Positions 26,717 to 35,580 of a DNA stretch of 47,900 nt are shown here, piece after piece. A program made the translations under genes and the position numbers. The stretch comes from an uncultured Phycisphaerales bacterium (lineage in GTDB: Bacteria; Planctomycetota; Phycisphaerae; Tepidisphaerales; Tepidisphaeraceae). The notes beneath the pieces are model-generated. The model had not been told where the DNA came from. It searched no databases and saw nothing but the letters and a program-made list of their open reading frames with translations. The stretch covers positions 1 through 47,900 of the forward strand of contig CAIQIQ010000163.1 of NCBI GenBank assembly GCA_903871935.1, given 5' to 3'. Every line of letters starts with the position of its first letter. Within the stretch, counting starts at the first letter, position 1.

Positions 26717-27715
26717 ATGAAGCGACTCCGCACTCTTCGCCGAATGATCATCATTGCCAGTTGGGCTGCGCTCGTGATCTCGATTCTCACAGGAGCACTT
26801 GCCTGGTACTGCGGGCTTAACACCCGCTCACTGGACCGGTTCGGCGAGACAACACAGTCGGACGGGAAGGGCGAGCAGATCCATGTGAGGGCAGTGTCGG
26901 CCGGCCTGGGCAATGGGCTGGTGTTTATGGATTACCAAGCGACCTTTGCGCACACGGCCAGCAGCAATCCATCGCCAGGCACGACAAGCCGAAGCTCAAT
27001 TGGCTGGAACGCGACGACTCGCTCGGCCATCTTCACAAGCCAAAGCCGAGTTTTCAGTTTCACGGCCGACAAGCAGAAGTGGCAGTGCCAGAACTCGCCA
27101 CTTCAGCAGCAACACTGGCTCGTGTATACGCTGATGCGCCATCGGCAGCAGATAATCGCCATACGCACGGGCGCTGTGGAGTGCTCGCAGGCCTACTCGT
27201 TTTTCATCATCCCGGTGGGTAGGCTGGGAGCCGCCGCGGGCCTGCTCTCGCTGCCGGCACTCGTGCATATGGTGTACTCGGTCGTTGTGGCGATCCGGAT
27301 GCCAAGGGGAAAACGGTGGCTCGCGCAGGGGCTCTGCCCCTACTGCGGTTACGACACCCGTGCCACGCCCGACCGATGTCCCGAATGCGGGCATGCCGTG
27401 CCGGTCTACCAGCCGGTTGCTCCCTATCCGGCCTTCCGCCTCAACATCCATATTGTCGCCGTCCTGCTGATCCTGAACCTGCTTCTGGGTCTTCCCCGGA
27501 CGATCGCAAGCCTTCGTTTCGTGCTGGGTGCAAGCACGAACGACAGTCTTTCCGCCACATGGGCGTGGTCGGAGCAACTTGCCAACGCCCTTCTCAGCGC
27601 CTCACTGGCCGCCCTTGCGCTGGCCATCGCCAGGTACATCTTCGGCTACCTCCGCCACCTGCGCTCGATTCCTGCCATGAACGTACAGGAACCCCAATCC
27701 TTAGGCCCTGTCTGA
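26717..27715 (+). CDS. Zinc-ribbon membrane protein of unknown function
   Basis: 332 residues. A helix near the N-terminus (MIIIASWAALVISILTGALA) leads to a beta-rich, probably extracytoplasmic stretch (about 35-165). Then come a transmembrane helix (about 170-195), a cytoplasmic zinc ribbon, and two further helices (about 238-258 and 285-305). The ribbon reads CPYCGYDTRATPDRCPECG, a Cys4 site, a motif that in my experience is very common in Phycisphaerae and other planctomycetes. Function is unknown. The ATG at 26717 follows a GAGG. The next gene is convergent, ending 79 bases away. Confidence 0.78.
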   Translation: MKRLRTLRRMIIIASWAALVISILTGALAWYCGLNTRSLDRFGETTQSDGKGEQIHVRAVSAGLGNGLVFMDYQATFAHTASSNPSPGTTSRSSIGWNATTRSAIFTSQSRVFSFTADKQKWQCQNSPLQQQHWLVYTLMRHRQQIIAIRTGAVECSQAYSFFIIPVGRLGAAAGLLSLPALVHMVYSVVVAIRMPRGKRWLAQGLCPYCGYDTRATPDRCPECGHAVPVYQPVAPYPAFRLNIHIVAVLLILNLLLGLPRTIASLRFVLGASTNDSLSATWAWSEQLANALLSASLAALALAIARYIFGYLRHLRSIPAMNVQEPQSLGPV

Positions 27716-27794
27716 AAAACCCATGGCCCCCTCACAGGCCCGCAAACTACCTCCACATCGTTCCTGTTCTTTTCCCCGCGGCGGCTTGCGCCCC

Positions 27795-28898
27795 CTACGC
27801 CGCCTGCTTGCTCGGCTGCGTTGTCGGCTTCGGCATGGTAAGAGCGGGCTGCGACCCTTGCGCGGGCGCGGGTGCGGGCTGCGCGGCCGTCGCCTTCTGT
27901 GTCTTCAGATCCAGGCTATTGCCAATCATCGAACCAGGAATCGCCTGCAGCCCCAACAGCCGCATCCCCAGATTCCCCGCGTCGCCATTCCGCACCGGCT
28001 GTTTTTCCTCGGCGTAGGTTGGCCGGCCGGTCCCGGGGTCCTGTCTCGTCGGGTTCATCGCGTACAGGTCGCCCTGATCCACCCCAGCCCCCCAGACGAC
28101 GAAGGGGATCGTATAGTCAATCGCCTTGGTCGCGTCGCCATGGTCCTTCCCCTCACCGCCGTGGTCGGCCGTCACCACGATCGCGGTCGTGCCCCGCAGC
28201 CCATCGGTGCTCTCCACCAGGCTCAGAATCTGCCCGACGCAGCCATCAATGCGGATCATTGCCGCGTTGTACTCTTCACCACCCCACCCCTTGCTATGCC
28301 CCGCCCCATCCGTGTCGCCGAAGTGGATAAAGGCATAGTTCAACTGCCGCTGCTTCATTTCCACGAGGAAACTCGCCGTGAGCGTCTCCGCCGTACTCTG
28401 CCGATAGAACACATCCATCTTGTTCGCCTGCGACTCAGCCGCCTCGGCCACCTTGCAGGATTCATGGAACAGCGAGAACTTTGTCTTGGTCGCCCACATC
28501 CCTGTCCGCAGCCCCGCATCATGGGCCACCTCAAACGCCGACGCGACGTGCGCCTTCTTATTCGAGTGCAGCGTCTCACCCGGCTTCGGGTCGCCGTTAT
28601 TCGTCCAGTTATGCCCCTCCTCACCCATCACCCGCCGGCTGGTAACCATGCAGATATGGTTCGGCAGAGTGATGGTGTAATCATAGTCGGTCCGGGCATT
28701 GATCGTGCTGGCCCCCTGCGCCCGCAGCCGCTGCATATTGGGCAGCTTCCCGGCATCGATGAGGTTCTGCATATAGCTTGCGCCCATCCCATCCACGCTG
28801 ATGGTGATGACATGTTCAGTCGGGCCCGCGGCCAATGCCATCGAAACCGCACCAACCATCACCATCAACGCCACCGCCACAGACTCTTTCCAACGCAT
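27795..28898 (-). CDS. Secreted alkaline-phosphatase-superfamily phosphodiesterase
   Basis: 367 residues with a signal peptide (SVAVALMVMVGAVSMALAAG). Metal and nucleophile residues of the nucleotide pyrophosphatase/phosphodiesterase family are visible: D36 in SVDGMG, T77 in TITLPNH, D195/D197 and H201 in FGDTDGAGH, D245-H246 in TADHGG and H253 in KDHGD. It should hydrolyse phosphodiester or phosphomonoester bonds outside the cytoplasm with two zinc ions. A low-complexity Ala/Pro/Gln/Thr tail ends the protein. ATG at 28898 has AAAGGG 7 bases upstream, and the signal peptide confirms it. The GNAT gene lies 76 bases upstream on the same strand. Confidence 0.88.
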   Translation of the reverse strand: MRWKESVAVALMVMVGAVSMALAAGPTEHVITISVDGMGASYMQNLIDAGKLPNMQRLRAQGASTINARTDYDYTITLPNHICMVTSRRVMGEEGHNWTNNGDPKPGETLHSNKKAHVASAFEVAHDAGLRTGMWATKTKFSLFHESCKVAEAAESQANKMDVFYRQSTAETLTASFLVEMKQRQLNYAFIHFGDTDGAGHSKGWGGEEYNAAMIRIDGCVGQILSLVESTDGLRGTTAIVVTADHGGEGKDHGDATKAIDYTIPFVVWGAGVDQGDLYAMNPTRQDPGTGRPTYAEEKQPVRNGDAGNLGMRLLGLQAIPGSMIGNSLDLKTQKATAAQPAPAPAQGSQPALTMPKPTTQPSKQAA

Positions 28899-28974
28899 AC
28901 GTAAGCCCTTTCGACAAGATCGCGGCATTATCAGCGCCCCGGCCGCCGAGGCAAAGCGGCTGCATGCAGCACGC

Positions 28975-29910
28975 TCACGCCGTTTCCGGCATGAACGTCG
29001 GCATCTGGATTCCCTGCATCCTCTGGAACCGCCCCAGCACATTGTGCATATGGATCTCGCAGTTGCGCCCGCCCCACCGATACACCTGTCCGAGAAGTTC
29101 CGGCTGATCGGTCGGCAACAGGAACACCGGCGTCTTCCCGGCATAGTGCTCCAGTTGCCGATATACCAGCGCCAACGCCGCCGAGGCCTCGCGCATCACG
29201 CCCGGGCCAAGCATATTGCTGCTGGGATGATTGACTGAAGCCAGGAACCCGGACAGACTCCCCGGCGACGATTCGAGCACCAGCATATGCCAGATCCCCT
29301 GCTCATTGCGGATGAAATACTCAAAGTCTTTCTGCCGATCGAGCCCCGCCAGTTCCCGCTCCAGCGCCACCATCGCCGGCACATCTTCCAGCCTGGCCTC
29401 CCGAACCTGCCCCGCCAACGTCGGCGGCGTAACCCCAGCAACCCCTTTAGGCAGGAACATGTCCTGATAAAGCTGCCGCGGGACAAAACCCACCCGGTTG
29501 TACAGCGAGAACGAGTCCAGATTCATCGCCGAGGAGACCAGCCGCACCGGCTTATCCTGCTCCTGGGCGATCTGCACGATCCGGGCAAGCAAGCGCGAAG
29601 CAACACCCCGGCCGGCGTAGCTGGGATGGGCATTCATGATGCCCAGCGAAACGTGCGTTGGCCGGGGATGATAGAAGCACGAGCCGACCAGCCGACCCTC
29701 GCTGCCGCCGTCGCGCGCCACCAGGCAGCAGCCGGGATCCAGCGCCTCGTACACCTTGCAGAACCAGGTGCACGCCTCCGGAGGGCATGAAAAGATGCGC
29801 AGACGGCGGTTCACCTCGTACCAGTAGTTCGTGGATAGATGAATCAGTTCCGCGACATCGCCCCACTCATCGCTTCTCATCGGCCGGATCACAAGTTCGT
29901 CACCCATCAT
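28975..29910 (-). CDS. Double GNAT-fold acetyltransferase
   Basis: 311 residues. The first GNAT domain (about 5-155) carries the acetyl-CoA loop in HPSYAGRGVASRLL, the Q/R-x-x-G-x-G/A type motif, followed by NLDSFSLYNRVGF. The second half (about 165-300) starts REARLEDVPAMVALERELAG and has no clear acetyl-CoA loop, so it looks like a degenerate GNAT domain that may bind substrate or mediate dimerisation. The substrate is unknown. AAGGAG stands close to paired ATGs at 29910 and 29907. It is divergent from the GntR-family regulator, from which it is separated by 153 bases, and could be under its control. Confidence 0.85.
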   Translation of the reverse strand: MMGDELVIRPMRSDEWGDVAELIHLSTNYWYEVNRRLRIFSCPPEACTWFCKVYEALDPGCCLVARDGGSEGRLVGSCFYHPRPTHVSLGIMNAHPSYAGRGVASRLLARIVQIAQEQDKPVRLVSSAMNLDSFSLYNRVGFVPRQLYQDMFLPKGVAGVTPPTLAGQVREARLEDVPAMVALERELAGLDRQKDFEYFIRNEQGIWHMLVLESSPGSLSGFLASVNHPSSNMLGPGVMREASAALALVYRQLEHYAGKTPVFLLPTDQPELLGQVYRWGGRNCEIHMHNVLGRFQRMQGIQMPTFMPETA

Positions 29911-30035
29911 GCTTCTCCTTCAGGTACCCCATCCTACCAGCCCCACCGGTCGGCAGAAACTCACCCACGCCCGGACCTCACCATCTCGTCACTTTCCTCT
30001 TGCTCCAAGCAGCCTTATGTAATAACCTAAACACT

Positions 30036-30051
30036 TGCCCAAGGATGGGCA
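30036..30051. promoter_or_regulatory. Inverted repeat in the regulator's leader
   Basis: TGCCCA-AGGA-TGGGCA is a perfect six-base inverted repeat, ending 3 bases before the AGGAG ribosome site of the GntR-family gene. It could be an operator for self-repression, or an RNA hairpin limiting access to the ribosome site. It does not match the well-known AraR operator. Confidence 0.35.
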
Positions 30052-30063
30052 TAGGAGTGATCC

Positions 30064-31119
30064 ATGGATTCGGATACATCTTCGACCGCTGCGCCGCGCG
30101 TGCGCGAGACCCGCGAACCCCAACTCAGCTACAAATACCAGCGTTTGCGCGAACGCCTGCGAACGGCCATCACCACCGGCGAACTCTCCGGCCGGCTCCC
30201 CGGTGAGCGTGCCCTCTCTCGGCGCTTCCGTGTAAATGCCAAGACGCTTTCCAAAGCCCTGACCGATCTCGCCGCCGAGGGCATCCTCCAGCGCAGCATT
30301 GGCCGCGGCACCTACGTCGTCGGCCAGATCCCCGAAAGTCCCGCACAGACCCGCTGGCTGATCGTCTGCGACCCCTCCATCTCCGATCCCCTTGTCGCCG
30401 AGTTGCTGCGCCTCAACGATGACTCTCGCTGCATCGCCCCGGCCGAGATCGTCCGCCCCTCGCTGCTCTCCCAATGTTCAGTCGCCATCAACTGCTCCGA
30501 TGCCACGCCTGACAGTTTCTACCGTGACATGATGGTCCGCGGCATCCCCGTTATCGAGACCAACCGTCTTCCCGCCAACTTCTCCACCTATGCCGTCCTG
30601 ATGGACAAGTCGCTCGCCGCCTATCACCTCGCCCGCGGCCTGCTCCTCACCGGCCATTCCCAACTTGCCATCATGGAAGCCCCGAATTCCACCGTCCTGC
30701 TCGACGCCATCAAACCGACCATCCCTCGCTACAACACCACCGCTGTGTTTCGCCGCGCCACTCCCGACCAACTCGACGAACTGATCTCACACGGGGTTAC
30801 CGCGGCGATCTGCGATGGCACTACCCGCGCCAACCAGGTTCGTCAGCGTCTGGAACAACGCCGGCTCTTCCCCGGTTGCGGTGAAATGTCGCTTTGTGCC
30901 ATCGGCATGATGACCCCCGACGCCTGCTGCAATGGCTATTACATCGACCCGGTCACCCACGCCGCTACGATCGCCAGCCTCGTCCGCGATCTGCAGCCGC
31001 ACCGCCTCTCCATCCTCTGGCTCAACGGGATCTACATCGACCGCGGCACCGTCTCCACCCCCGGCACCCCACCCGACATGGCCGCCATGCTCACGCCCGA
31101 ATCCATGAGCCCGCGCTAA
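30064..31119 (+). CDS. GntR-family regulator with sugar-binding-protein-like effector domain (AraR type)
   Basis: 351 residues. Residues about 22-91 form a GntR winged helix: YKYQRLRERLRTAITTGELS, the PGERALSRRFRVNAKTL recognition region and GRGTYVV wing. The remainder (about 95-345) is a periplasmic-binding-protein-like domain as in LacI/AraR regulators, with IPVIETNRLP and HLARGLLLTGHSQLAIMEAP (compare 'A..HLi..GHr.Ia'). It is therefore a likely sugar-responsive repressor. AGGAG 6 bases before the ATG is good. It is the only specific carbohydrate-type regulator seen in the window. Its stop codon overlaps the convergent XRE gene. Confidence 0.88.
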   Translation: MDSDTSSTAAPRVRETREPQLSYKYQRLRERLRTAITTGELSGRLPGERALSRRFRVNAKTLSKALTDLAAEGILQRSIGRGTYVVGQIPESPAQTRWLIVCDPSISDPLVAELLRLNDDSRCIAPAEIVRPSLLSQCSVAINCSDATPDSFYRDMMVRGIPVIETNRLPANFSTYAVLMDKSLAAYHLARGLLLTGHSQLAIMEAPNSTVLLDAIKPTIPRYNTTAVFRRATPDQLDELISHGVTAAICDGTTRANQVRQRLEQRRLFPGCGEMSLCAIGMMTPDACCNGYYIDPVTHAATIASLVRDLQPHRLSILWLNGIYIDRGTVSTPGTPPDMAAMLTPESMSPR

Positions 31120-31793
31120 CGCGCCAAATACTGGCTGCCTCGGCCATCTTCAAGCTTCGCTCTGCTCAAGCTCCCGGCCTTCAGCAGCGTGGTCAGGGTA
31201 TTGTTGGCTCTGCCGGGACGGCCAGACTCCTGCCATGCGGCATTGATGGCGGCTGTGGTATTGGCTTTCTTCTCCTTCACCAGCGCGACGATGAATTCCT
31301 GGGCGGTCTGGCCGCCAGGTCGTCTTGTATAGCGTCGAGTCGGCGCTTCCGCTTTCGCTCCGCCCATCAACTCCAACCGCTTCATCGCCTCTCGCTTCCC
31401 GATCCCGCGCACTGCCGCAAGCTTCACCACCTGCTGCTGCCGCGGCCGGGATTGCCCAGATTCCCAGTCGTAGACGGTCTGCCCTGTCACGCCGACCAGC
31501 CGTCCATATTCCTGAGCCGAGAGAAGCAATTTCGCGCGGTGTGATTTCAGCCCATCCGCCCGGAACCGCAGTCCGTCAACGGGCTGCGGCACGGGCTGCT
31601 GGTCCGCCCGCCGGCTTTCCTGTTTCTCCAGAAACACCACCGTCTTCGAAAGAGAAGCCACGTGCCGCTTAAGGGCGGCAATATCACGGCGGTATTGCGC
31701 CGTCGCCCGTCGGACAGCCCCAGTGCTGTTCCTGATCTCCCGGCGGGCAAGACGCCGAATCTGTTCGTTCAAGACGCTAGTAATGTTTGGCAT
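31116..31793 (-). CDS. Coiled-coil / XRE helix-turn-helix / winged-helix-like DNA-binding protein
   Basis: 225 residues. Residues about 8-60 form a basic coiled coil (YRRDIAALKRHVASLSKTVVFL). Residues about 85-140 are an XRE/Cro-type HTH (SAQEYGRLVGVTGQTVYDWE, then SGQSRPR). The C-terminal 65 residues (TTAAINAAWQESGRPGRANN and ending GRGSQYLAR) look like a small winged helix with a GRGS wing. It probably binds DNA as an oligomer through two different modules; regulatory or nucleoid roles are both possible. The stop overlaps that of the GntR gene tail to tail. An inverted repeat (31838-31853) lies upstream of its start. Confidence 0.75.
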   Translation of the reverse strand: MPNITSVLNEQIRRLARREIRNSTGAVRRATAQYRRDIAALKRHVASLSKTVVFLEKQESRRADQQPVPQPVDGLRFRADGLKSHRAKLLLSAQEYGRLVGVTGQTVYDWESGQSRPRQQQVVKLAAVRGIGKREAMKRLELMGGAKAEAPTRRYTRRPGGQTAQEFIVALVKEKKANTTAAINAAWQESGRPGRANNTLTTLLKAGSLSRAKLEDGRGSQYLAR

Positions 31794-31837
31794 ATCACCA
31801 GTCTACTTCCTTGCCATCTTTTTACCAAGCATATATC

Positions 31838-31853
31838 TCGACGACTGCGTCGA
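31838..31853. promoter_or_regulatory. Inverted repeat upstream of the XRE gene
   Basis: TCGACG-ACTG-CGTCGA is a perfect six-base inverted repeat, 45 bases before the XRE start, in a relatively AT-rich 83-base gap. It is positioned as an operator for autoregulation. No T-tract follows on the minus strand, so it is not a terminator for the upstream ligase gene. Confidence 0.35.
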
Positions 31854-31876
31854 TATCTGGGTCGCCCTGCACCTCA

Positions 31877-34507
31877 TTACGGTGTGCTTGTCTGAATCAT
31901 CGCCCGCAGTACCTTGTAGTCAGTCTTGCCAGTGCCGAGGATCGGGATCTTGTCCAACTTACGGACCTCATCGAGCCGCATGATGCCGCGAAGGCCTTTT
32001 GCCTGCAGCAACTCGTTCGCCTGGCGCAGCGTCAGCGTCTCCGTCGTGAAGAGCACGATTCGCCGGCCGTCGGCTAACTCAATCCCTTCAACCGCCACGT
32101 TCGGCCCCTGCTCACCGGGTGGATACGCCTGGGTAAATGGCTCCTCGATGGCAGGCAGTGAGATCATCTCGCCCCCGGCCTTGATGAAGCGTTTGAGCCG
32201 CCCCGCGAGCCAGATAAATCCATCCTCATCGAGTCGAGCCAGGTCTCCGGTGACATACCAGCGTTTGCCATCCTGCTGCGTGAAGGGATCGCCGCCCTCA
32301 CCGATGTACCCGGGGAAGATGTTGCTCCCATGCACCAGGAGCATGCCCGTCTGCCCCTGCGGCAAAGGCTGATAACTCTCGATATCAGTCACCCGCACCT
32401 CAATGCGCGGAAGCGGTTGCCCGACCGATCCGCGTCGGGTGTTCTCTTCGCGATTCGCCGAGACGATCGGCGAGCACTCGGTGATGCCGTAGCCTTCGAT
32501 GACCGTTGATTTCGGTGCCACCTTCTGTGCCTTGTCGAAGAGCGATTGTGGGCACTTCTCAGCGCCGACCACCAGCAACCGCACTGTGTCCATATCGCCA
32601 GGATGGGAACGGTCCAGGATCAGCGACACAAAGGTCGGCGTCCCGCACAGGATGGTCGCCGTATAGCCCGCGGTCTTGCGCGCGATCGTCGCTGCGTCGG
32701 TAGGATCGGGATGGTAGATGACACGAGCCCCGCCCAAAATCGGCAGGATACAGTTGATGGTCAGGCCAAAACTGTGAAACGGCGGCAGGAAGCCCATGAG
32801 AATGTCGTGTCCCGTGACATGGAACACCTCCAAGGCGGCCGTCATGTTGGACAAGATGTTCCGATGCGTCAGCGGAACGGCCTTGGGGGCTTTCTCTGAC
32901 CCGGACGTAAACAGCACAACGGCCGGCGCATCAGGATTCTGTGATGAGCAAGCCCGCTCAATCGACTTGCGCAGGTAGCGGACGCGCAGCAGCGTCGTCA
33001 GCATCTCAAGCTTGCCTATGCCGACGCGGACGTCCTCCAGGTGCATGTATTGCGTGCCGTCAACGACAATCGCCGTCCGATCAATAAACCGTTTCGACGT
33101 GATGACGTGCGTCAGGCCCATGGTCTTGGCAGCATGGGCAAGATTGCCCGGTCCCGTCGTCCAGTTCAGCATCACCGGGAGTTTGCCCGCGAGATTGAGG
33201 GCAAAGTATACGGTCGCGGCCGCCACGCTGGCTGGCATCAGGACGCCGACATTCGCGGCCGGTATCTCTGCGAAGCGTCGCGAGAGCAGCAGTGCCCCCA
33301 CCAGCAACTGCTCATAGCTGACCAGCCCACTGGTGTCGTCGGCGACCGCAACATCGCCGGCCGACACCAAACACCGTTTCACAAACGCCCGTCCCATCGT
33401 TTCGTCAATAATGCCCAGCCTCTCACCTGTCGCACGCTGGGCAAACCACGCTGGCGGCACCTTCAGCGGCTCCGCCTTTCGCAGAAGCCCCTCGGCCACG
33501 GCCCACAGCCCACCAACGGTCAAGGGAACCTCATCAGTGCTGCTGCCGAACCGGCGCTCGATCTCCAGCGACAGTTCCATGCGATCCAGCGAGTCCAGCC
33601 CAAGATCCTCCAATTTCATGGCCGCGTCGTGTTCCGGTGCACTGGCATCGCGTTTGAGTTTCTCAGCCACCAGTTGAGCGACCGTCTCCTTCGTCGCCGC
33701 CTTGACGCCGCTCAGATCCACCTCGTCGGCAGAGGCGATCTTCGGATACTCGTACGTGCGCGGGCCAAAGAGGAAATGGTACGGCACATAGCACGGCTCC
33801 TCTTCGCCGGGGGCGTTGTACCACGCCTCAAGAAATGGATTGATCTTTTCGCGTGTGATGCCTGGCAGATGCGATACATCCATGCGCTCAATGGTGATCG
33901 ATATCTTCCGACGCGGTGCGAGGAAGATCAGGTTGGCCAGCAGGATGCCTATCCCCTTGACCAGGCACATCGCCAGGTTCGGCTGCTTCCCGGTCATGGC
34001 ATAGCTGAACATGCTGCCCCACACACCGCGCGTGCGAACCAGAACGAGCTGCACGTCCGGCACTTCAGCGAGGATCTCGGAAAGCGACCGAGCTGCCCCC
34101 AGCGATTCGCGCCCGGTCCTGCGATAGACCCGACCCGATGGCCAGAGAACGTGGTTGTTCCCGGCTTTGAGCCCCTCGATCACCGCGCGAAGTGATCTCT
34201 CTGTCTCCTGGCGGGCCTCAGCGCTGTTGGCCTCCAAATCCGGAATCGCCACCGCATTCAGAAACCGCGGAAGCCAGAAGATCAGCGGACTGTGGAACAT
34301 GCTCGCCAGCAGCATCGGCCGAGGGCGCAGTGCCGGCCAAAGCGTCGTCATCACCAGGGGGGGATCGACATAGCCGGGGTGATTGGGGATGACCAAGGCC
34401 TTCTGCAGGCCCCGCACCTTCTCGAGACCTGTGATCTGCACGCGATAACGCGATGATAGAATCGCTCTGCCGATCAGTACCATCACCAGGCGAATGGCAT
34501 TGTACAT
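31877..34507 (-). CDS. aas: Acyltransferase-ACP-acyl ligase fusion (Aas-like)
   Basis: 876 residues in three modules. An N-terminal PlsC-like acyltransferase (about 20-230) has NHPGYVD (H43, D48: the HX4D motif) and a variant of the EGTRS block, WPSGRVYR. An acyl-carrier domain (about 265-345) has GLDSLDRM, with S306 the likely phosphopantetheine site. An AMP-forming ligase (about 355-876) has FTSGSEKAPK (533-542), YGITECSP, TGDLARLDEDG and a C-terminal GTGKTDYK lysine. E. coli Aas has the first and last modules for lysophospholipid reacylation but lacks the carrier. The protein may load an acyl chain on its own carrier for transfer to a lysolipid. No Shine-Dalgarno is seen; ATG 34507 starts the conserved part. 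Follows hemB by 68 bases. Confidence 0.83.
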   Translation of the reverse strand: MYNAIRLVMVLIGRAILSSRYRVQITGLEKVRGLQKALVIPNHPGYVDPPLVMTTLWPALRPRPMLLASMFHSPLIFWLPRFLNAVAIPDLEANSAEARQETERSLRAVIEGLKAGNNHVLWPSGRVYRRTGRESLGAARSLSEILAEVPDVQLVLVRTRGVWGSMFSYAMTGKQPNLAMCLVKGIGILLANLIFLAPRRKISITIERMDVSHLPGITREKINPFLEAWYNAPGEEEPCYVPYHFLFGPRTYEYPKIASADEVDLSGVKAATKETVAQLVAEKLKRDASAPEHDAAMKLEDLGLDSLDRMELSLEIERRFGSSTDEVPLTVGGLWAVAEGLLRKAEPLKVPPAWFAQRATGERLGIIDETMGRAFVKRCLVSAGDVAVADDTSGLVSYEQLLVGALLLSRRFAEIPAANVGVLMPASVAAATVYFALNLAGKLPVMLNWTTGPGNLAHAAKTMGLTHVITSKRFIDRTAIVVDGTQYMHLEDVRVGIGKLEMLTTLLRVRYLRKSIERACSSQNPDAPAVVLFTSGSEKAPKAVPLTHRNILSNMTAALEVFHVTGHDILMGFLPPFHSFGLTINCILPILGGARVIYHPDPTDAATIARKTAGYTATILCGTPTFVSLILDRSHPGDMDTVRLLVVGAEKCPQSLFDKAQKVAPKSTVIEGYGITECSPIVSANREENTRRGSVGQPLPRIEVRVTDIESYQPLPQGQTGMLLVHGSNIFPGYIGEGGDPFTQQDGKRWYVTGDLARLDEDGFIWLAGRLKRFIKAGGEMISLPAIEEPFTQAYPPGEQGPNVAVEGIELADGRRIVLFTTETLTLRQANELLQAKGLRGIMRLDEVRKLDKIPILGTGKTDYKVLRAMIQTSTP

Positions 34508-34575
34508 GCGTGCATCGTGCCAGTTTCGCCGTCCACACGCAACGGTGTGCACTCCAATCGGTCGCCCGCTACCGG

Positions 34576-35571
34576 CTATGGCACGAGCTTCGCCAGCGCA
34601 TCCGCAAAGTAGCTGATGACCATGTCCGCTCCCGCACGCCGGATCGCGATCAGCGATTCCAGCACCACTCGATCTCGATCGATCCACCCATTACGGGCGG
34701 CCGCCTCGATCATCGAGTATTCGCCGGAAACCTGGTAAGCCACCACCGGCACGTTCACCTCGCGCCGAACGGCTGCGATGATGTCCAGGTATGGTCCCGC
34801 TGGCTTCACCATAACCATATCAGCGCCCTGCTCCACATCCAGCTTGGCCTCAAGGATCGCCTCGCGCGCATCGCGGGCCGGGTCCATCTGGTACGAGCGC
34901 CTGTCACCGAACGCCGGCGTCGAGCCGGCCGCATCGCGGAATGGGCCATAGAACCCGCTGGCGTATTTCACCGAATACGACAACACCGCCACATCCGCGA
35001 AGCCAGCCGCGTCCAGCCCTCCACGTAGCGCCCCCACCGTGCCATCCATCATGCCGCTGGGCGCGATTACATCAGCGCCCGCCTTGGCATGGGAAACCGC
35101 CTGCCACACCAGCCGTTCCACTGTAACATCGTTCGCAACCGTGGCGCCGTCACTGGTCATGACACCACAATGGCCGTGGCTGGTGTACTCGCAGAAGCAC
35201 AGGTCGCTCACGGCCAGCATCGGCAGCTTCCGGTGCTTGGTCTCGCGGAACAACCGGCAGACGACGTTGTTCTCATCCAGAGCCGGCGATCCCTTGTCAT
35301 CCTTCTTCTCATGATCGATGACGCCAAACACGATGTACGCGCCAAATCCCTTCTCAGCGAGGCCCGCCAGATAGTCGCCTGCGACGTCCACCGACATCTG
35401 GTCAATTCCCGGCATCGACGCCACCGGCCGGCGCACTTTCTGTCCTTCACACACAAACACCGGCACAATGATGTGTCTGCGCTGCAGCGTGACCGACTGC
35501 AGCGACTGCCTCATGATGGAATTCAGCCGCAGCCGTCGCGGCCGCACATTCAGGTTTAGCTCGCTCTGCAT
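34576..35571 (-). CDS. hemB: Delta-aminolevulinic acid dehydratase (porphobilinogen synthase)
   Basis: 331 residues, the normal length. It condenses two 5-aminolevulinate molecules to porphobilinogen, the first common step of tetrapyrrole synthesis, in the cytoplasm. Schiff-base lysines are K202 in SYSVKYASGFYGPFRD and K256 in VMVKPAGPYLD. DLCFCEYTSHGHCG carries the three-cysteine zinc site (C125, C127, C135), so this is the zinc-dependent class rather than the Mg-only class. The start at 35571 has no Shine-Dalgarno. Instead an extended -10 box lies 9 bases upstream, suggesting a leaderless message. The Aas-like gene follows on the same strand. Confidence 0.97.
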   Translation of the reverse strand: MQSELNLNVRPRRLRLNSIMRQSLQSVTLQRRHIIVPVFVCEGQKVRRPVASMPGIDQMSVDVAGDYLAGLAEKGFGAYIVFGVIDHEKKDDKGSPALDENNVVCRLFRETKHRKLPMLAVSDLCFCEYTSHGHCGVMTSDGATVANDVTVERLVWQAVSHAKAGADVIAPSGMMDGTVGALRGGLDAAGFADVAVLSYSVKYASGFYGPFRDAAGSTPAFGDRRSYQMDPARDAREAILEAKLDVEQGADMVMVKPAGPYLDIIAAVRREVNVPVVAYQVSGEYSMIEAAARNGWIDRDRVVLESLIAIRRAGADMVISYFADALAKLVP

Positions 35572-35580
35572 ATTGGCTCA

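Noticed and set aside
27723..28904. Plus-strand open frame of 393 codons
   Set aside because: Antisense to the phosphodiesterase gene, whose active-site residues are intact.
33041..34195. Plus-strand open frame of 384 codons
   Set aside because: Antisense to the acyltransferase-ACP-ligase fusion gene.
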